A stretch of 64,000 bases of DNA from Ctenosaura bakeri (lineage: Eukaryota > Chordata > Lepidosauria > Squamata > Iguanidae). Below the pieces are notes generated by a model. The model had not been told where the DNA came from, did no database searches, and was given only the letters and a program-made list of their open reading frames with translations. This document shows, piece by piece, positions 11,191 to 22,882 of this stretch. Each line of letters opens with the position of its first letter. The stretch's first letter is position 1. A program made the translations under genes and the position numbers. The stretch covers positions 124,001 to 188,000 of the forward strand of contig CAOLHI010002508.1 of assembly GCA_948474755.1 (NCBI GenBank), read 5' to 3'.

Positions 11191-11451
11191 ATGCACCTTG
11201 CATTCCTCCTTTGAACTTTAAGTCTGAACTTTAAAATGCAGAGTGAAGTCACATGACACAGATGCCACTTCTATAGGAAAATATGAAGGACAGTAACATA
11301 GACAGGAGAATATGTTTAAAAAATTATTAGAATTTGCAGGCAGAACGTAAGTACGAACCATTCCCATATCAGCATAGAATCACAGAATCATAGAGTTGGA
11401 AGAGACCACAGGGGAAATTCAGTCCAACTCCCTGCTATGCAGGAACACATA

Positions 11452-12096
11452 TCAAAGCATTCCCAACAGATGACCATCCAGCCTCTGCTTAAAAACCTCC
11501 AAAGAAGGAGACTCCACCACACTCCAAGGCAGCATATTCCACTGCTGGACAGCTCTGGCCGTCAGGAAGTTCTTCCTGAGATTCAGGTGGAATCTCCTTT
11601 CTTGCAGCTTGAATTCATTGCTCCTTGTTCTAGTCTCTGGAGCAGTGGAAAACAAACCTGCTCCTTTCTCGACAAGACATCCCTTCAAATATTTAAACAT
11701 GGCTATCATGTCCCCTCTTAACCTTCTCTTCTGCAGATGAAACATACCCAGCTCCCTAAGCCACTCTTCATAGGGCAGGGCTTCCAGACCCTTCATCATT
11801 TTGGTCGCCCTTCTCTGGACATGCTCCAGCTTATTGATATCCTTCTTGAATTGAGGTGCCCAGAACTGGGCACAGCATTCTAAATGCGATCTAACCAATG
11901 CAGAATAGAGTGATACTATTACCTCCCTTGATCTAGATACCATACTCCTATTGATGTAACCAAAAATCGCGTTGGCTTTCTTGACTGCCTCATCACACTG
12001 CTGATTCATGTTCAGCTTGTGATCTACCAAGACTCCTAGATCCCTTTCACACATACTGTTAACCAGCCATGTGTCCCCCATCCTATATTTGTGCAT
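11452..12096 (-). pseudogene. CR1 reverse transcriptase C-terminal region
   Basis: A 214-codon open frame reads CERDLGVLVDHKLNMNQQCD, REVIVSLYSALVRSHLECC, QFWAPQFKKDINKLEHVQRR, ATKMMKGLE, LRELGMFHLQKRRLRGDMI and the ending SPSLEVFKQRLDGHLLGML. This is the complete, characteristic CR1 C-terminal block order. The frame begins downstream of the RT catalytic motifs, so the open length is what remains after frame breaks upstream, not a separate gene. Confidence 0.93.
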
Positions 12097-12352
12097 TCCA
12101 TTTTTTCTGTCTAAGTGTAGGCCTTACATTTTTCTCTGTTGAAATTCATTGGAGGGCCCAGTCCTCCAATCTGTCAAGGTAATTTTGAATTTTGATCTTG
12201 TCCTCTGGCATATTAGCAACCCCACCTAATTTGGTGTCATCTGCAAATTTGATCAGCATGCCCTCTACTCCTTCATCCAAGTCATGGATGAAGATGTTGA
12301 GTAGCACTGGGCCCAGGACAGAACCCTATGACACCCCACTAGTCACTTCCCT

Positions 12353-12718
12353 TCAGGATGAAAAGCAGCCATTGGTGAGCACCTTTTGGGTTCGGTTGGT
12401 CAACCAATTACAAATCCACCTAACAGTAGCCCTGTCCAGCCGGCATTTTACTAGCTTCTTTGCAAAGATGTCACAGGGAACTTTGTCAAAGGCCTTACTG
12501 AAATCAAGATATGCTACGTCCACAACATTCCCTTCATCTATCAAGCTTGTAACTCTATCGTAAAAAGAGATAAGATTAGTCTGGCATGATTTATTTCTGA
12601 GAAATTCATGTTGACTTTCAGTGATTACAGCATTGCTTTCTAAGTAATTACAAACTGACTGTTTAATGATCTGGTCTAGGATCTCTCCTGGATGCAAATA
12701 TTTCATATTGCCTTGCAC
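12353..12718 (-). pseudogene. CR1 reverse transcriptase fragment (palm region)
   Basis: About 121 codons read HPGEILDQIIKQ, VITESQHEFLRNKSCQTNLI, then VAYLDFSKAFDKVP. The last is RT motif A with its catalytic aspartate. A frame shift separates it from the downstream part, where the reversed sequence for the PQGSVLGP-like block and LDEGVEGML is still readable across stops at about 12240-12350. It continues in another frame into 11452-12096. Non-functional remnant. Confidence 0.88.
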
Positions 12719-12769
12719 AGCACAAGCGTTCCATAGGCTATTGCTACCTACACACCACCTCCAGGTCTA

Positions 12770-13028
12770 ATGGTTTTGCTGCAATAGGTTTCTGGTATGT
12801 GCACTCCATTAATGGGAGAGTACAGGAGGGATTGGAGAAGCAACTGGCTACGCCCCATAGCCAGTTGCAAACCAATGACATCTGCTTCTGAGATCCACTG
12901 GTTTCTTAGCAGATTATCTCCTCGCTCTGCGTCTGGCTCTGCAACATAGCATGATGCTTTGCCAACCCCATTCCCACTCTCCACCAGTGAGAGAATGGTC
13001 ATTCAGGGGACCTACTGCAGCAAAACCA
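12770..13028. mobile_element. Palindromic MITE (259 bp) with ATGGTTTTGCTGCA ends
   Basis: The left end ATGGTTTTGCTGCA and right end TGCAGCAAAACCAT are perfect 14-bp inverted repeats. The centre holds an 11-bp stem, GCAACTGGCTA / TAGCCAGTTGC, around the 7-base loop CGCCCCA (12840-12868). There is no coding capacity. I could not fix a target duplication, and the superfamily is unknown. It sits right at the 5' truncation of the CR1 copy. Confidence 0.68.
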
Positions 13029-13223
13029 TGAGTCCTGAGGAGAGATTAGTTGTTGCAGAGGGCAGAAAAGAATACCAACTTCCACAATAAACAAACAAAA
13101 AAGACATATACAGAAATATGGGCAGATTTACATCCTGTAGAGAATTAAAGCAAGCTTTGTTTTCTTTGTTAAAATATATGAAGTACATTTACTTATAACC
13201 ACTGAATGTTTTGCAGCATCTTG

Positions 13224-13388
13224 ACATGGAGCAATGGCTTCAAACATCAGCAAAAGAGATTCCACCTAAACAACAGGAAGAACTTCCTGGCAGTAAGAGC
13301 AGTTTGACAGTGGAATGTGCTTCCCTGGAGTGTGGTAGAGTGTCCTTCTTTGGCAATTTTTAAACAGAGTCTGGATGGCCACCTGTTA
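13224..13388 (+). mobile_element. CR1 3' coding fragment
   Basis: The forward strand encodes, with frame breaks, NGFKHQQKRFHLNNRKNFLAVRAV, QQWN-like, LPWSVVECPSL and FKQSLDGHLL, the CR1 C-terminus. The conserved 3' repeat is missing; an L2 tail on the other strand begins directly after it at about 13389. Confidence 0.82.
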
Positions 13389-13690
13389 TTAAAATATTTA
13401 TACTTTGCCCTACATCAAGAGAACTCAGAGTGGCTTACAATAGCATCAAACCTGGTTAGACACACAACAAATAGTAAGATAGTTTAAATAAGCTAAAGCA
13501 TATTGAACAACAAACTTTAGGTTAAATTAATGAGGCCCAAAGGCTTTGTTGAACAGTCAAGTTTTAAGTACAGCCTGCGTGGGGAGAGCATTCCACAACT
13601 GGGGTGCCAGATCTGAGAAGGCCCTCTCCTATGTCTTGCCACGGTGTGTTGATCTCACCTGTGGGCCTCACTGGTATAGGCATACTAAGG
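13389..13690 (-). mobile_element. L2 LINE 3' fragment
   Basis: The forward strand reads TATTTATACTTTGCCCT, then GAACTCAGAGTGGCTTACAA (reversed L2 tail), an A/T-rich segment, then the reversed block GAGAGCATTCCACAACTGGG and GAGAAGGCCCTCTCCT that corresponds to the L2 C-terminal coding end. The abrupt join to CR1 suggests one inserted into or beside the other. Confidence 0.68.
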
Positions 13691-14553
13691 GTGCTACCTC
13701 TAACAAACTGCCACTATTGCAGGCTAAAGAGAAGAATTATTGTCATCTAACTATTGTGGGAACTGGTAAGGCCCTGGAGGTTATCTGGCTGGATTCTTGG
13801 ATCATCCCATTCCTGAAATATCATCAAAACAGGGCAGCATGACTCCACATACATTTGCCTCTAATCTCCTTCAAGACAGGTCCATGTTCCATGCATGTTA
13901 ACTGAAGTTACTTTCCTGCAAGTTTACATGCACAGGGATGAGAATGGTTCAGGGGGGAAAAAAACCCACAGACATAGTGAAATTGACAGTAAACATGGCC
14001 ACAACTTTATTTGGCTACTGGTTGCTGCAGGGTTGGTTTAAACATGGCTCTGGATCCAGGCATCAATCACCCTCAGTGTTGACTGATAAGCCTGACCCTC
14101 CGACCCACAGCCAGAATCACCAAAATGATGAGTGTGGGCTCTGCCTGGGGGACTCCCCTAGTGTGGTGCCCCCTGCAACCAGGGGATGCAGGAAACACGT
14201 GCATCACTCAAGCAGTGCACACCTGCTTCCACCCCTACACCCCCTGGGTCACTTAAAAGACCCTCATACCTACCAAAGCCAGATGGGCACTGGTTACTAA
14301 TGTCCCAAATCCAGGACCCACATCAACCACTTACAGGTTGTGACAAATTACATAGCAAAGCACAGTACAGGCAAAAGCCCACTGCAGTACTGAATGGCTC
14401 AGAGGGAAGAAGCTCTGGAAGGAATGAGCTCTCACTCAAAGAGCATCAGCTTACATATCCAGAAACCTAACCTGCACAGGCACTCAGGCTGGGTTTCTGT
14501 CAGCCGATGAATTCGAACCAAGCAAAACTACAGTTTGAATTCATTCATTCATA
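13691..14553. other. Unrecognised sequence
   Basis: No gene recognised. GC is moderately higher than the surroundings between 14030 and 14300, and open frames there overlap on the same strand with no family motif. Confidence 0.4.
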
Positions 14554-14855
14554 ATGGTAGGACCAACCCTGGTGCTCTTGGATAGTCTCCTGTCCAAGTT
14601 AATCTTCCTCATATTTCCTCCCAGGGCTGCTTATGGCATACAGCCTCCTGGGAAAAAGAACCATGTAACTCCAATGAAATGTCAGAACCAAATTGTTCAG
14701 ACACATAGGACAGAAGGGTCCTACAAACAGGAAAAAAAAAGCAATAGCCACCACTTAAATAATTAGGATATCCAAAATGTTCTGCCTCACTGCTTAATGG
14801 CAGAACCAACCCTGGTGCTCTAAGGCCTTGCCACAGTCTCCTGTCCAAGCTAATC
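14554..14855. repeat. Dispersed direct-repeat pair of ~50-58 bp
   Basis: A block containing ACCAACCCTGGTGCTC and AGTCTCCTGTCCAAG occurs at 14554-14604 and again at 14797-14855, where it is longer by an 8-9 bp internal insertion. The copies are about 190 bp apart. It may be a local duplication inside an unidentified repeat. Confidence 0.7.
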
Positions 14856-15945
14856 CAGAGAACAAATCAAGTCTCACTTTCATCACAGTTAGAGAAAAGG
14901 GCACAACCGATTCCCTGCAGGCTGTAAGTGAAGAATATCAAGAATTCATCTGGTTGCAATAGCCTCTGGTTCTCAGCAGCCTCTCAAAAAGCAGCAGGGA
15001 AATATATTGATATCAGCTATTCAATCGTTTTTCAATCAGACCTACAGCTGCTTCTTATGACGTGCCCTGCCACTGTAGGCTTCTTTTTCTGCTTAAGGCT
15101 TGCTTTGCATTGCTTTTTCTTTTTGTTTTCCTTTCTCACACTCAATCTTATTTTAATCTGCTGCTTCTCTTCCATTCCTTCTCAGCCTTGTCAATTTGCT
15201 TGCTTGCTCCCTTCCTTCTTTCCCTCTGTTCCATACTTTAACAGTAGTCACATATGCATCAATCACAACCCCATTGAGGAGGAGGAGACAAAAGCTATTG
15301 CATAAAATGTGCATGAACAAATTTATACGTATAGAGGCAAATTAAGAAATCATTAATAGAAATTAATAGAAGTGCACATACAGTGAGAAGGGCATAAAAA
15401 GAATGGTACTGGGAACAGAGAGTCAAACAGTGACCAGGTGACCAGTGTGTCTAGCTGCTCAGTCTGCTGTCCAGGTGCTAACTGCTGATAGGGAACTTCA
15501 ACTCCTGCTCTCTCTTCTATGGATTGAAAATCTCTGGGAGGGAGTTGAATTGGGTAACCTTTCAAGGAGAGAACTGTCATTTCACAGACTTTAACACTGA
15601 GGCTGTCCTGGATTAAACACCTGGCTCTATCAATGTACTATTTATCAGGTCCTACTAGCCTCTATTCTAGGACACATCCTAAGATTTACTATTTTAAATA
15701 TAGTTTCTACAGCAGTTGCTACTTCTTAATTAGGAAAGAAGTAGCAGTGGTGTTGTGGTGACTCACCATGATAGTCCCTATAGCTATGTCCCTAACAAGA
15801 GTCCCAAATGCAAGGAACTGCATTGATCTATATCAGCAACTGAATGCTAACAGTTCTCATCTCTGTTAGGAGCTGGTCTTTTGTAAAGTTAATGGCTTTG
15901 CATTGTTCACTGAAGAAACAACCATTAACATATTTAGGATCCCTT
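14856..15945. other. Unrecognised AT-rich intergenic DNA
   Basis: Pyrimidine-rich between about 15090 and 15240. No gene or repeat family recognised. Confidence 0.5.
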
Positions 15946-16140
15946 TCACACTACACAGTTATAACACTATGGTTCCACTTTAATTAACATGATCCCATCC
16001 TCTGGAATACCAGGGTTTGCAGTGTAGGTGGGTGTATATAGAATTCTCAGTCATACAACTCTAGTGCCTCTGCAGGTTACAAACCCCAGGATTCCATAGG
16101 ATGTCACAGGCATAGCAGTTAAAGTACAACTCCCCCTACA
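15946..16140. mobile_element. Decayed palindromic MITE, short family
   Basis: The left part CTACACAGTTATAACACTAT followed by GGTTCCACTTT, and the right part CAAACCCCAGGATTCCATAG followed by GGATGTCA, match the element type at 52.2 kb and 56.9 kb. The right terminus has eroded and no target duplication is visible. Confidence 0.6.
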
Positions 16141-19100
16141 TTACAACAGGAGATGTTCACAAAAAATGCACTGATGCATGAAAAATCTAGTTATTTTGAC
16201 TGTATTCTATTAAAGCCAAGAAACACCATCTTGCAAACAGCATTTAGCACTGTTGTTGTTGTCATCTCAGATGCCCAAATTATTTTTGGATAAGGTTTAA
16301 TATTCCACCAGGAACATTTTTAATACATTTAGCCTCACAGGTGTATTTGTCACAGCAAGAAAAATAAGCTATCTGAGCAAACCAACCAGCCAACCTATCA
16401 CTTCATGATTCATCCTGGAAACATATTTTGGCACAGACTGATTCCCTGCAGCCAAAAGAAAGAAGAGCCTCTAGGTTAGGATCTGCCCTCCAGAGGAAAG
16501 TGATTGTTCACAGAATTTGACAACTCAGACTAGTTTACATTTATGTTCTATGCCACTGCTGCTTAGAAAGGAACATTTGTCATGTCGATATCAGCCATAT
16601 GTCCCTGGAAATGAGATTTGTGGGGAAACAAATTCAAAAGGTTGGACTGAGGGACACCACTGGCAGAAGAGACTGCAGATAGCTTGGCGTGGGGCAAAAG
16701 CTTTCTGTCTCTCTGATCAGAGTAACATTCAAAGCACCGCAGCAGATGTGGTGCAGCAGTAGAGTTGGCAACTAGCAGAACCTGAATGTAATTTAATAAG
16801 GTCTGTGCAGCCACATCAATAGGCCAATTTACTCTAGACAGACTTGGCATTGCCATGGGGCCCAACTGTGTGTAGCAGAACAACCCTGGAAAAGAACATT
16901 TGCACTTACCTACTCAATAGCATCAGAGAGGATACCTTTGTCACTTCCCTGCAAGCATCGTAATCAGAAAGTCATCAGAAAATACAAATATCATGTTCAT
17001 TCTTATGGCTGGAACTTTATCCTGAATATAACTTGTATGTGGAAAGAAAATAGGTAAACACAGTGGCCATACTCTACAGCATGGATTGGTAGTCCCAACA
17101 GAACATAGATGTTTATGTCATTAGATAGGAATTACATTTCAGACAAAAGACAACTCTTGGCCTTTGAAATACAGTAAGTGTCCCAGTGCCCTCTGCAGGC
17201 AAGATTTGCTCGGAAATGTGTTCATTTCCCTGAATTCTGATAATGATGTTTGTTTTGTCATACTTTTTGAATTATTCGGAACCACTGCTGTGTGTACAAT
17301 ATACACACTAATCTGACCAAATGCACTACTGCTGTCAAGGTTAAAGGAAATGATATTTTCCAGAAATGTTGGTACTCCAAAAGACTTTCGCTGCTTGTTT
17401 CCTGGTATAAGTACACTAGTACTTCAGAATACAGCCTAAAGTATACCACAGCTAAATAATGAGGACTAACATACTAAGGCAATTGCTATTGATCACTAGA
17501 GAGTTTGTCCAAACTGCTGAAATTGCTTAATTTTTTTCCTAAGTGCAGTCTCCCAAGTCCATTACAGAACTAGAAATCTAATATTTTTAAAAGAGGAGCT
17601 GCATACAACCAAACCATAAAAGTTCTCTGAAGGAAAATGAAGGTATGATGAGATGGCAGTCACCAGAGCAATATGGGGGCTGTGGTCTGCATTTCATTCT
17701 TGCAGTGCTGACTTGCATTGCACCCTCACTATTCTGATTCTCCAATGAAGCAAATGAGTGAACAGGGCAAAGCAGTAGAGACCAGAGCTTGGGGGGGGGG
17801 AACTCACATAATTTCCCATCCAATATGCACACTGGCCAAGCACCAGTGGGACAGGAGACTGATGACAGAGACTTCTTTCCATATTGGCAAACCCAAGACA
17901 TACTTCTGTTTTCCTGCCATGCTATAATAACAACAAGGTTTGCAATAGTACCAAAAGGTAAATAACTAAACGTTAAGGCCCAAAGAATGGAACAACCCAC
18001 AGCACATATAAGCAGATATAAAATAATGGTAAAATGATAGTCCAATGAGCTGATGTGATAAGGGAAATCTAGAAACAGTAACATCCTTAAAGAGCACAAA
18101 GAGAAAGTGAAAAGTATCAGTGACACAGACACATGCCGAACAAAGGGACCAAGCAAACATCCTTCACTGCTACCACTGTACAACAATCCGCTCAGTATAG
18201 AAGCCCAGAAGATGAACTACCTGATTTGCACCATCTCCTACTTTCCATTTTCATGGTGGTGGGTGAGGGGAAGAATCACAGAGATTTAATCACAAGCAGG
18301 GCTTTCCTTATGGAATTTCCATATCATGCATTCTGTGTGATATAACCATTCCTCCATGATTTTTTCTAATGTTCTTTTATAGCTCTGTAAAGACAAATAG
18401 CTCGGAAAGAAATTTTAATTTGTTCCTGTTTTTGTTGCAATGCGAAACAACCTGTGGTCCTTATTAATCTCAATGTTGAAAAAAAAAACTTTGTCATTTT
18501 GCTGCATTTTAATCTTCTATCACTTTCCATTATATTTTTGAAGGGAAAAACCCTTAGAATTGAAAAGAAAATGACATAAAACACCTATTTTAAAAATCTT
18601 GTCAAAATGCCTATAAAATGCCTTTAAAAGTAACTTTTGAAAATAACTAGAAGCCATTATCTATTATTAAAATAATGAGTAATGGTATAATTCATAATGA
18701 TTACTCACTAAAAATATGACTTTTTAACACAGTGTTACCACAAAAAGTAACCAGTCACAGGTAAATACATTATTTGCAATTCGCACTTTGAAGCTCTGCT
18801 TACGACAATTTAATTCTTCACATTAATTAACCATTTTTTCCTGAAGCATTTCCAGTCCATAACTAATATCCACCAACTGTGGTGTAAAATCAGACCATAG
18901 GTAACTGTTATACCGTATTCCAAAGCACAATGAAGAATTAACTCACACATTATATCCTGAGCATAGTCTAAGATTATTTTTACTTTTGAAATTACATTGT
19001 CCACAACCTACCTCTAAGCTTTTCTTCTGTGTTTATCAATGCTCAGAAAGAAAGGAATTCTGAAAAGTTTCTTGGAAATTTTTCTTTCCAAACATCTGGT

Positions 19101-21740
19101 CCATCTCAGACTCTTTATGTTCTATAATTACAGTAAGAAGGAGTCTGGAAGAAAGAAAGAGCTAACTGAAACTAGCAAAATCTGGTGCATTTATTAAACG
19201 CCTTTTTAAAGGAACAACCTATCTACTGAATGGTCAATGTCTTCCCAGCATAAATCTTCATATTGCAAATGCTGTGATCCTATTCAGCTCTGAATGCTCC
19301 ACTGGTATTGCTACACTGGATTAAACACTACCTCCACACCTTCCACCACAAACTCGGTGGTTTCTTTCTTCTGTGCCTGCCTTCAAGGGGTCCTCAGAGC
19401 CAAGTCACTGTGTAAGCAGCAGCTTGAGTAATCACCAATACCTTTTCAACAGCTAATTTTCAAACTACCTCTCCAAATCAGGTACTGAAGAAATAGGCAG
19501 CTCTTGTAGAACCAGCCTCTGGTGGGTAGTGTGTACCAGGTGGTCATCTCTAGTATGTCAGTCTATCAGAGACGAAGCACCGTCATTTCTCTCTCTTACC
19601 ATTTTCCACTTATGCAAGGAGATCTTGGATACCTCCTTGGCACTAGTGCTAAAAATTGTTTAACTGCTTGTGCAACAGTGTGTTGCACAAGTGCTATGAC
19701 ATTATAGGCTCTTGTCCAAGGCACAAATGAGATGGGCAACCTGTGCCCTACAACTTCATGCAGCCCCTTATTCTGCTTCAAAAGCCATCTACAAGCAGAC
19801 AAGTTTAGACCTTGGACAACAACAGTCTGATTATCCCTGAAATCTAATGAGCAGAAGGTGTCTCCATCCATCACTTTAGCCTTGCCTTCTTCAGGATGCT
19901 GCACTGACAGAAAGACAGGTTCTCCATTCCTGATGAACAGTAATGGTGTCCTATCAGATTTGCAGTGGGATAAAATACCTCTAAAAATGTTAAAAACAAA
20001 AGAGATTATGCATGCCAGTGGAGAGTTTTTCATCTACACTACTGAGGGTATTTTCAGGGGTCATTGTTCCTCTCACTAAAGTAGCTTCGTCTATTGCAGG
20101 GAGGGGTTTTTTCCCATCCAGATCATCTAACCACATTCAATATCCTGTGCCCATTTACCTAGAAGTAGAACCATCTTCTGAATGAACATGTATAGGATTG
20201 TCCTTTAAGTTTTAACCCTCTTTTATCTGGTGTACACACTATTTTCTTTTCTTTCACACCCAGTTCTGATGGAATAGGTTTTGAGGGCTTCTGACACACT
20301 ACAACATCCACATTTTTTTTTACTGTGTACACTAGTGGGAAGCATGTACAGAACAATAAGAGTAATGTATCTTCAATAATTTAATAATTTTTTCTCTGTG
20401 AAAAACATGCACCATGTGAGAGATGTAAACACATCTCCTAAAATGTTGATAGCAGTAATAGCAAACAATGAACCACAACAATCAGAGAAAAACTCTCCCA
20501 CCTCTGCCACCACCCTCAGTTCATAGAAATAGCATTTCATAATAGACACAAGTTAGCCACAAGTTTAATAGCACCCCCTAAGGTGCTTTCTGAAGTGTTA
20601 CTATCAAATCTGAGTTCCTTCCACAATATAGGTGCAGATTATGGATGTCGCTCCAAAAATGAGATTAGACGAACTCCATCTTTTTGGGAGGAAGGAAGTA
20701 AAACAATTTTTATTCCATCTAGCCTTGAGAAAAATGGCCTCCTCTTCCTGTTTTTGCAGTACAAAAAAATATAAAAACAATATAAATATAAAAGCAAACT
20801 GGTATAATTTGCAGAGGGTTCCCACATAGACACAAAAAAAATCCAGAAAGCAGCTGTTTCAGTTTACAGTAGTGTCATTTAGCATGACGAAGTATGAAAA
20901 TAAAGTTGTGTGTTTGTAGAAATATTGACTTTTCTGTAGAAATGATACACAAGAAATTGTGGTGGCAAAGTGCAGCTGGAAACTGTGAAGTCAATCGGGC
21001 AAGTCAACATGGATTCATTAAACTAAGAACAATAATTAAGATGAAAGAGCTGTGAGTTGGTGCATTTAGCCAAGTGCTGGGAAAGCCTGAAGAACTTTTT
21101 TGCACCATGGCCTGTGTGCAATATATGTCTGCAAACTGAAATAGGCTTTTATTTTGGGAAGGACTAGAGCCTAGACCCAGAAGCATTTAGAGTGGTATCC
21201 CAAAATCACTGGGATATTGAAAGACTAGATCTGTATTCTTTAGCACTTGCTCCGCTGTCTCAAATGGTGGGTTACCAGTAGAGGAAGTCTGCACCTTTCA
21301 ACGCCCTGTTATCTGACTCACTCTTTTGATGCTTCCACTCTTTTGATGCTTCCAAATTAAAGACAAGTTCCATTAATTTGATGAGGGTACTGCTTTTTCA
21401 TCACTTCTTCTTACTTACAGAGGCTTGCTTGGAACTTCTCGCATGCATGCATGGCTTGTAAAATGAGCTGAGGGGGGAAATGGCATTAAGCTAGCTGAGA
21501 CGTGCAAATAGCACACACTCGGTCAGTCCCAAGTGAGCCTCTGTAAGTCCTTCATGATTCCTACATGGCTTCTGCATTTAAACTAATTCCATTTTCTGAC
21601 AGTGCTCCAGTCCCTAAAATGTATGATAAGCCTGTATGGGGACATCTCCATCTATGTAACAACTATTAGTACACCTAAAGCTCACAGGCCACTTATACTT
21701 GCTAGGCTTAATATTTACCATCAGTAATGTTCAAGAAAAA
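16141..21740. other. Long unique-looking AT-rich stretch without recognised genes
   Basis: No recognisable exon, RNA gene or repeat. Two reverse-strand open frames stand out only by length: 17587-18186 (199 codons, hydrophobic N-terminal half) and 19596-20033 (145 codons, polar and compositionally protein-like). Neither has a motif I can name. A perfect 11-bp inverted repeat with a 3-base loop lies at 19667-19691 inside the second frame. Confidence 0.5.
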
Positions 21741-21986
21741 AGAACCAGCAGGGTCTAATAGTTTGAGTGTTGGGCTAGGACACTGAGTGATTAGGATTTG
21801 AATTCCTGCTCAGCCATGGAAACCCATTGGGTGACCTTGGCCAAGTCATGCTCTCTCAGCCTCAGAAGAAGGCAATGGCAAACCCCTTGGAATAAATCTT
21901 GCCAAGAAAAGCTTATGATAGGTTCACTTTAGGGTCACCATAAGTTGGAAACGACTTGAAGGCACACAACAACAACAAACAACAAT
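21741..21986 (+). mobile_element. tRNA-derived SINE, near full length
   Basis: The head is tRNA-like, with an A-box-like TAGTTTGAGTGTTGGGC and a B-box-like GATTTGAATTCC. It is followed by ACCCATTGGGTGACCTTGG, AGTCATGCTCTCTCAGCCTC, GAAGGCAATGGCAAACCCC, TTGCCAAGAAAA, GGGTCACCATAAGTTGG and AACGACTTGAAGGCACACAA. The tail is (CAA)n. The order fits a squamate tRNA-derived SINE with a conserved core and LINE-like 3' end. The pol III boxes show how it would be transcribed; the copy is mutated and probably inactive. Confidence 0.85.
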
Positions 21987-22809
21987 ACTCTGGGGAGACA
22001 GGTGCCAACAGAGATATTGTCTATATTTGGTTGGGGTTCCTGAATCCTTAACACATTGTGGCCAGCACCCTGTTAGTGGCTTGTGTGTCTTTTAAAAGCA
22101 TTTTTTTTTCCACACATAAGTCCTGTTTGGGGGAGCATAGAGCTATTCTCTTGCTCTTGTTCTTTATCCAAAACCTCCCACTACTCAGCAATTGTGAAGC
22201 TGTGGGAGGGGCCCCAGCTGCTGTCAGAAGACAGAATGGAACCTATTCACACCATGAAGACCCGGCTACGGGGAGAAAAAGGCATCTGCAGTCTATTTGA
22301 GAGTGCACTCTCATTTTTCTTTTCACCCCAACAAGCGGAGACCCACTGGCTTCCTTACAGTCTGAATTATCTTCTCCCGGCTGCCAGGCCAGTAAGCAAC
22401 AACCAGGGCAGTTGCCAGGCAGTGGGAAGATGTGGAACCGTGCAGGCGAAGCTACTAGAATTGCCAGTTCAGAGTTGTCATAGACCCTGAGGTCTCCAGA
22501 GCAAAATCTGAGACTCATTAATGGCCTCTAGTGATATCTTTAAGCATTAGACATTAAGTACTAACCACAGTTGCACCTAGCTTGTAATTCAAGCACATGT
22601 AGAAAACACATTTTTCCAACATGTTTAGAAATTAAGTCAAAAATTTTAACGAAAGGAGTTGTTCCTAAATCAAGGTGAAATGAGAAGATTATTGCTTCTC
22701 ACTTATTTAGAGGGAATGGATAAGGAACATTTAATCTAGCCTACTTGCTTTGAGCCAGAAAGTGTATGCAGAGCAAAGACGAGAGTGATCCCTAGTGCTG
22801 CAAATATGC
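21987..22809. other. Unrecognised intergenic DNA
   Basis: No gene or repeat recognised; overlapping frames at 22058-22518 on both strands show no family motif. Confidence 0.5.
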
Positions 22810-22882
22810 AAGGAAGGAAGGAAGGAAGGAAGGAAGGAAGGAAGGAAGGAAGGAAGGAAGGAAGGAAGGAAGGAAGGAAGGA
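22810..22882. repeat. (GGAA)n microsatellite, ~73 bp
   Basis: Eighteen or so uninterrupted GGAA units. The array is pure, so it is probably length-polymorphic. GGAA is also the core of ETS-factor sites, but nothing here shows regulatory use. Confidence 0.97.

Larger units (their letters stand above)
11373..12722 (-). mobile_element. CR1 LINE, 5'-truncated, reverse strand
   Basis: The 3' end is visible on the forward strand as reversed ATTCTGTG/ATTCTATG units at 11373-11396, followed by the reversed conserved CR1 tail (GGAGTTGGACT region). Upstream, in element sense, it carries the RT domain and the CR1 C-terminal region in two reading frames described separately. It starts at about 12722, inside the RT domain, so roughly the last 1.35 kb survive. 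CR1 makes little or no target duplication, and none was found. Confidence 0.92.

Noticed and set aside
17587..18186. 199-codon open frame on the reverse strand with hydrophobic N-terminal half
   Set aside because: No recognisable domain, no family motif, overlapped by frames on the other strand; the hydrophobic character comes from T-rich sequence. Length alone does not support a gene in 64 kb of eukaryotic DNA.
22810..22882. (GGAA)n as an ETS-driven enhancer
   Set aside because: Such arrays can bind ETS factors, but nothing in the sequence ties this array to a gene.
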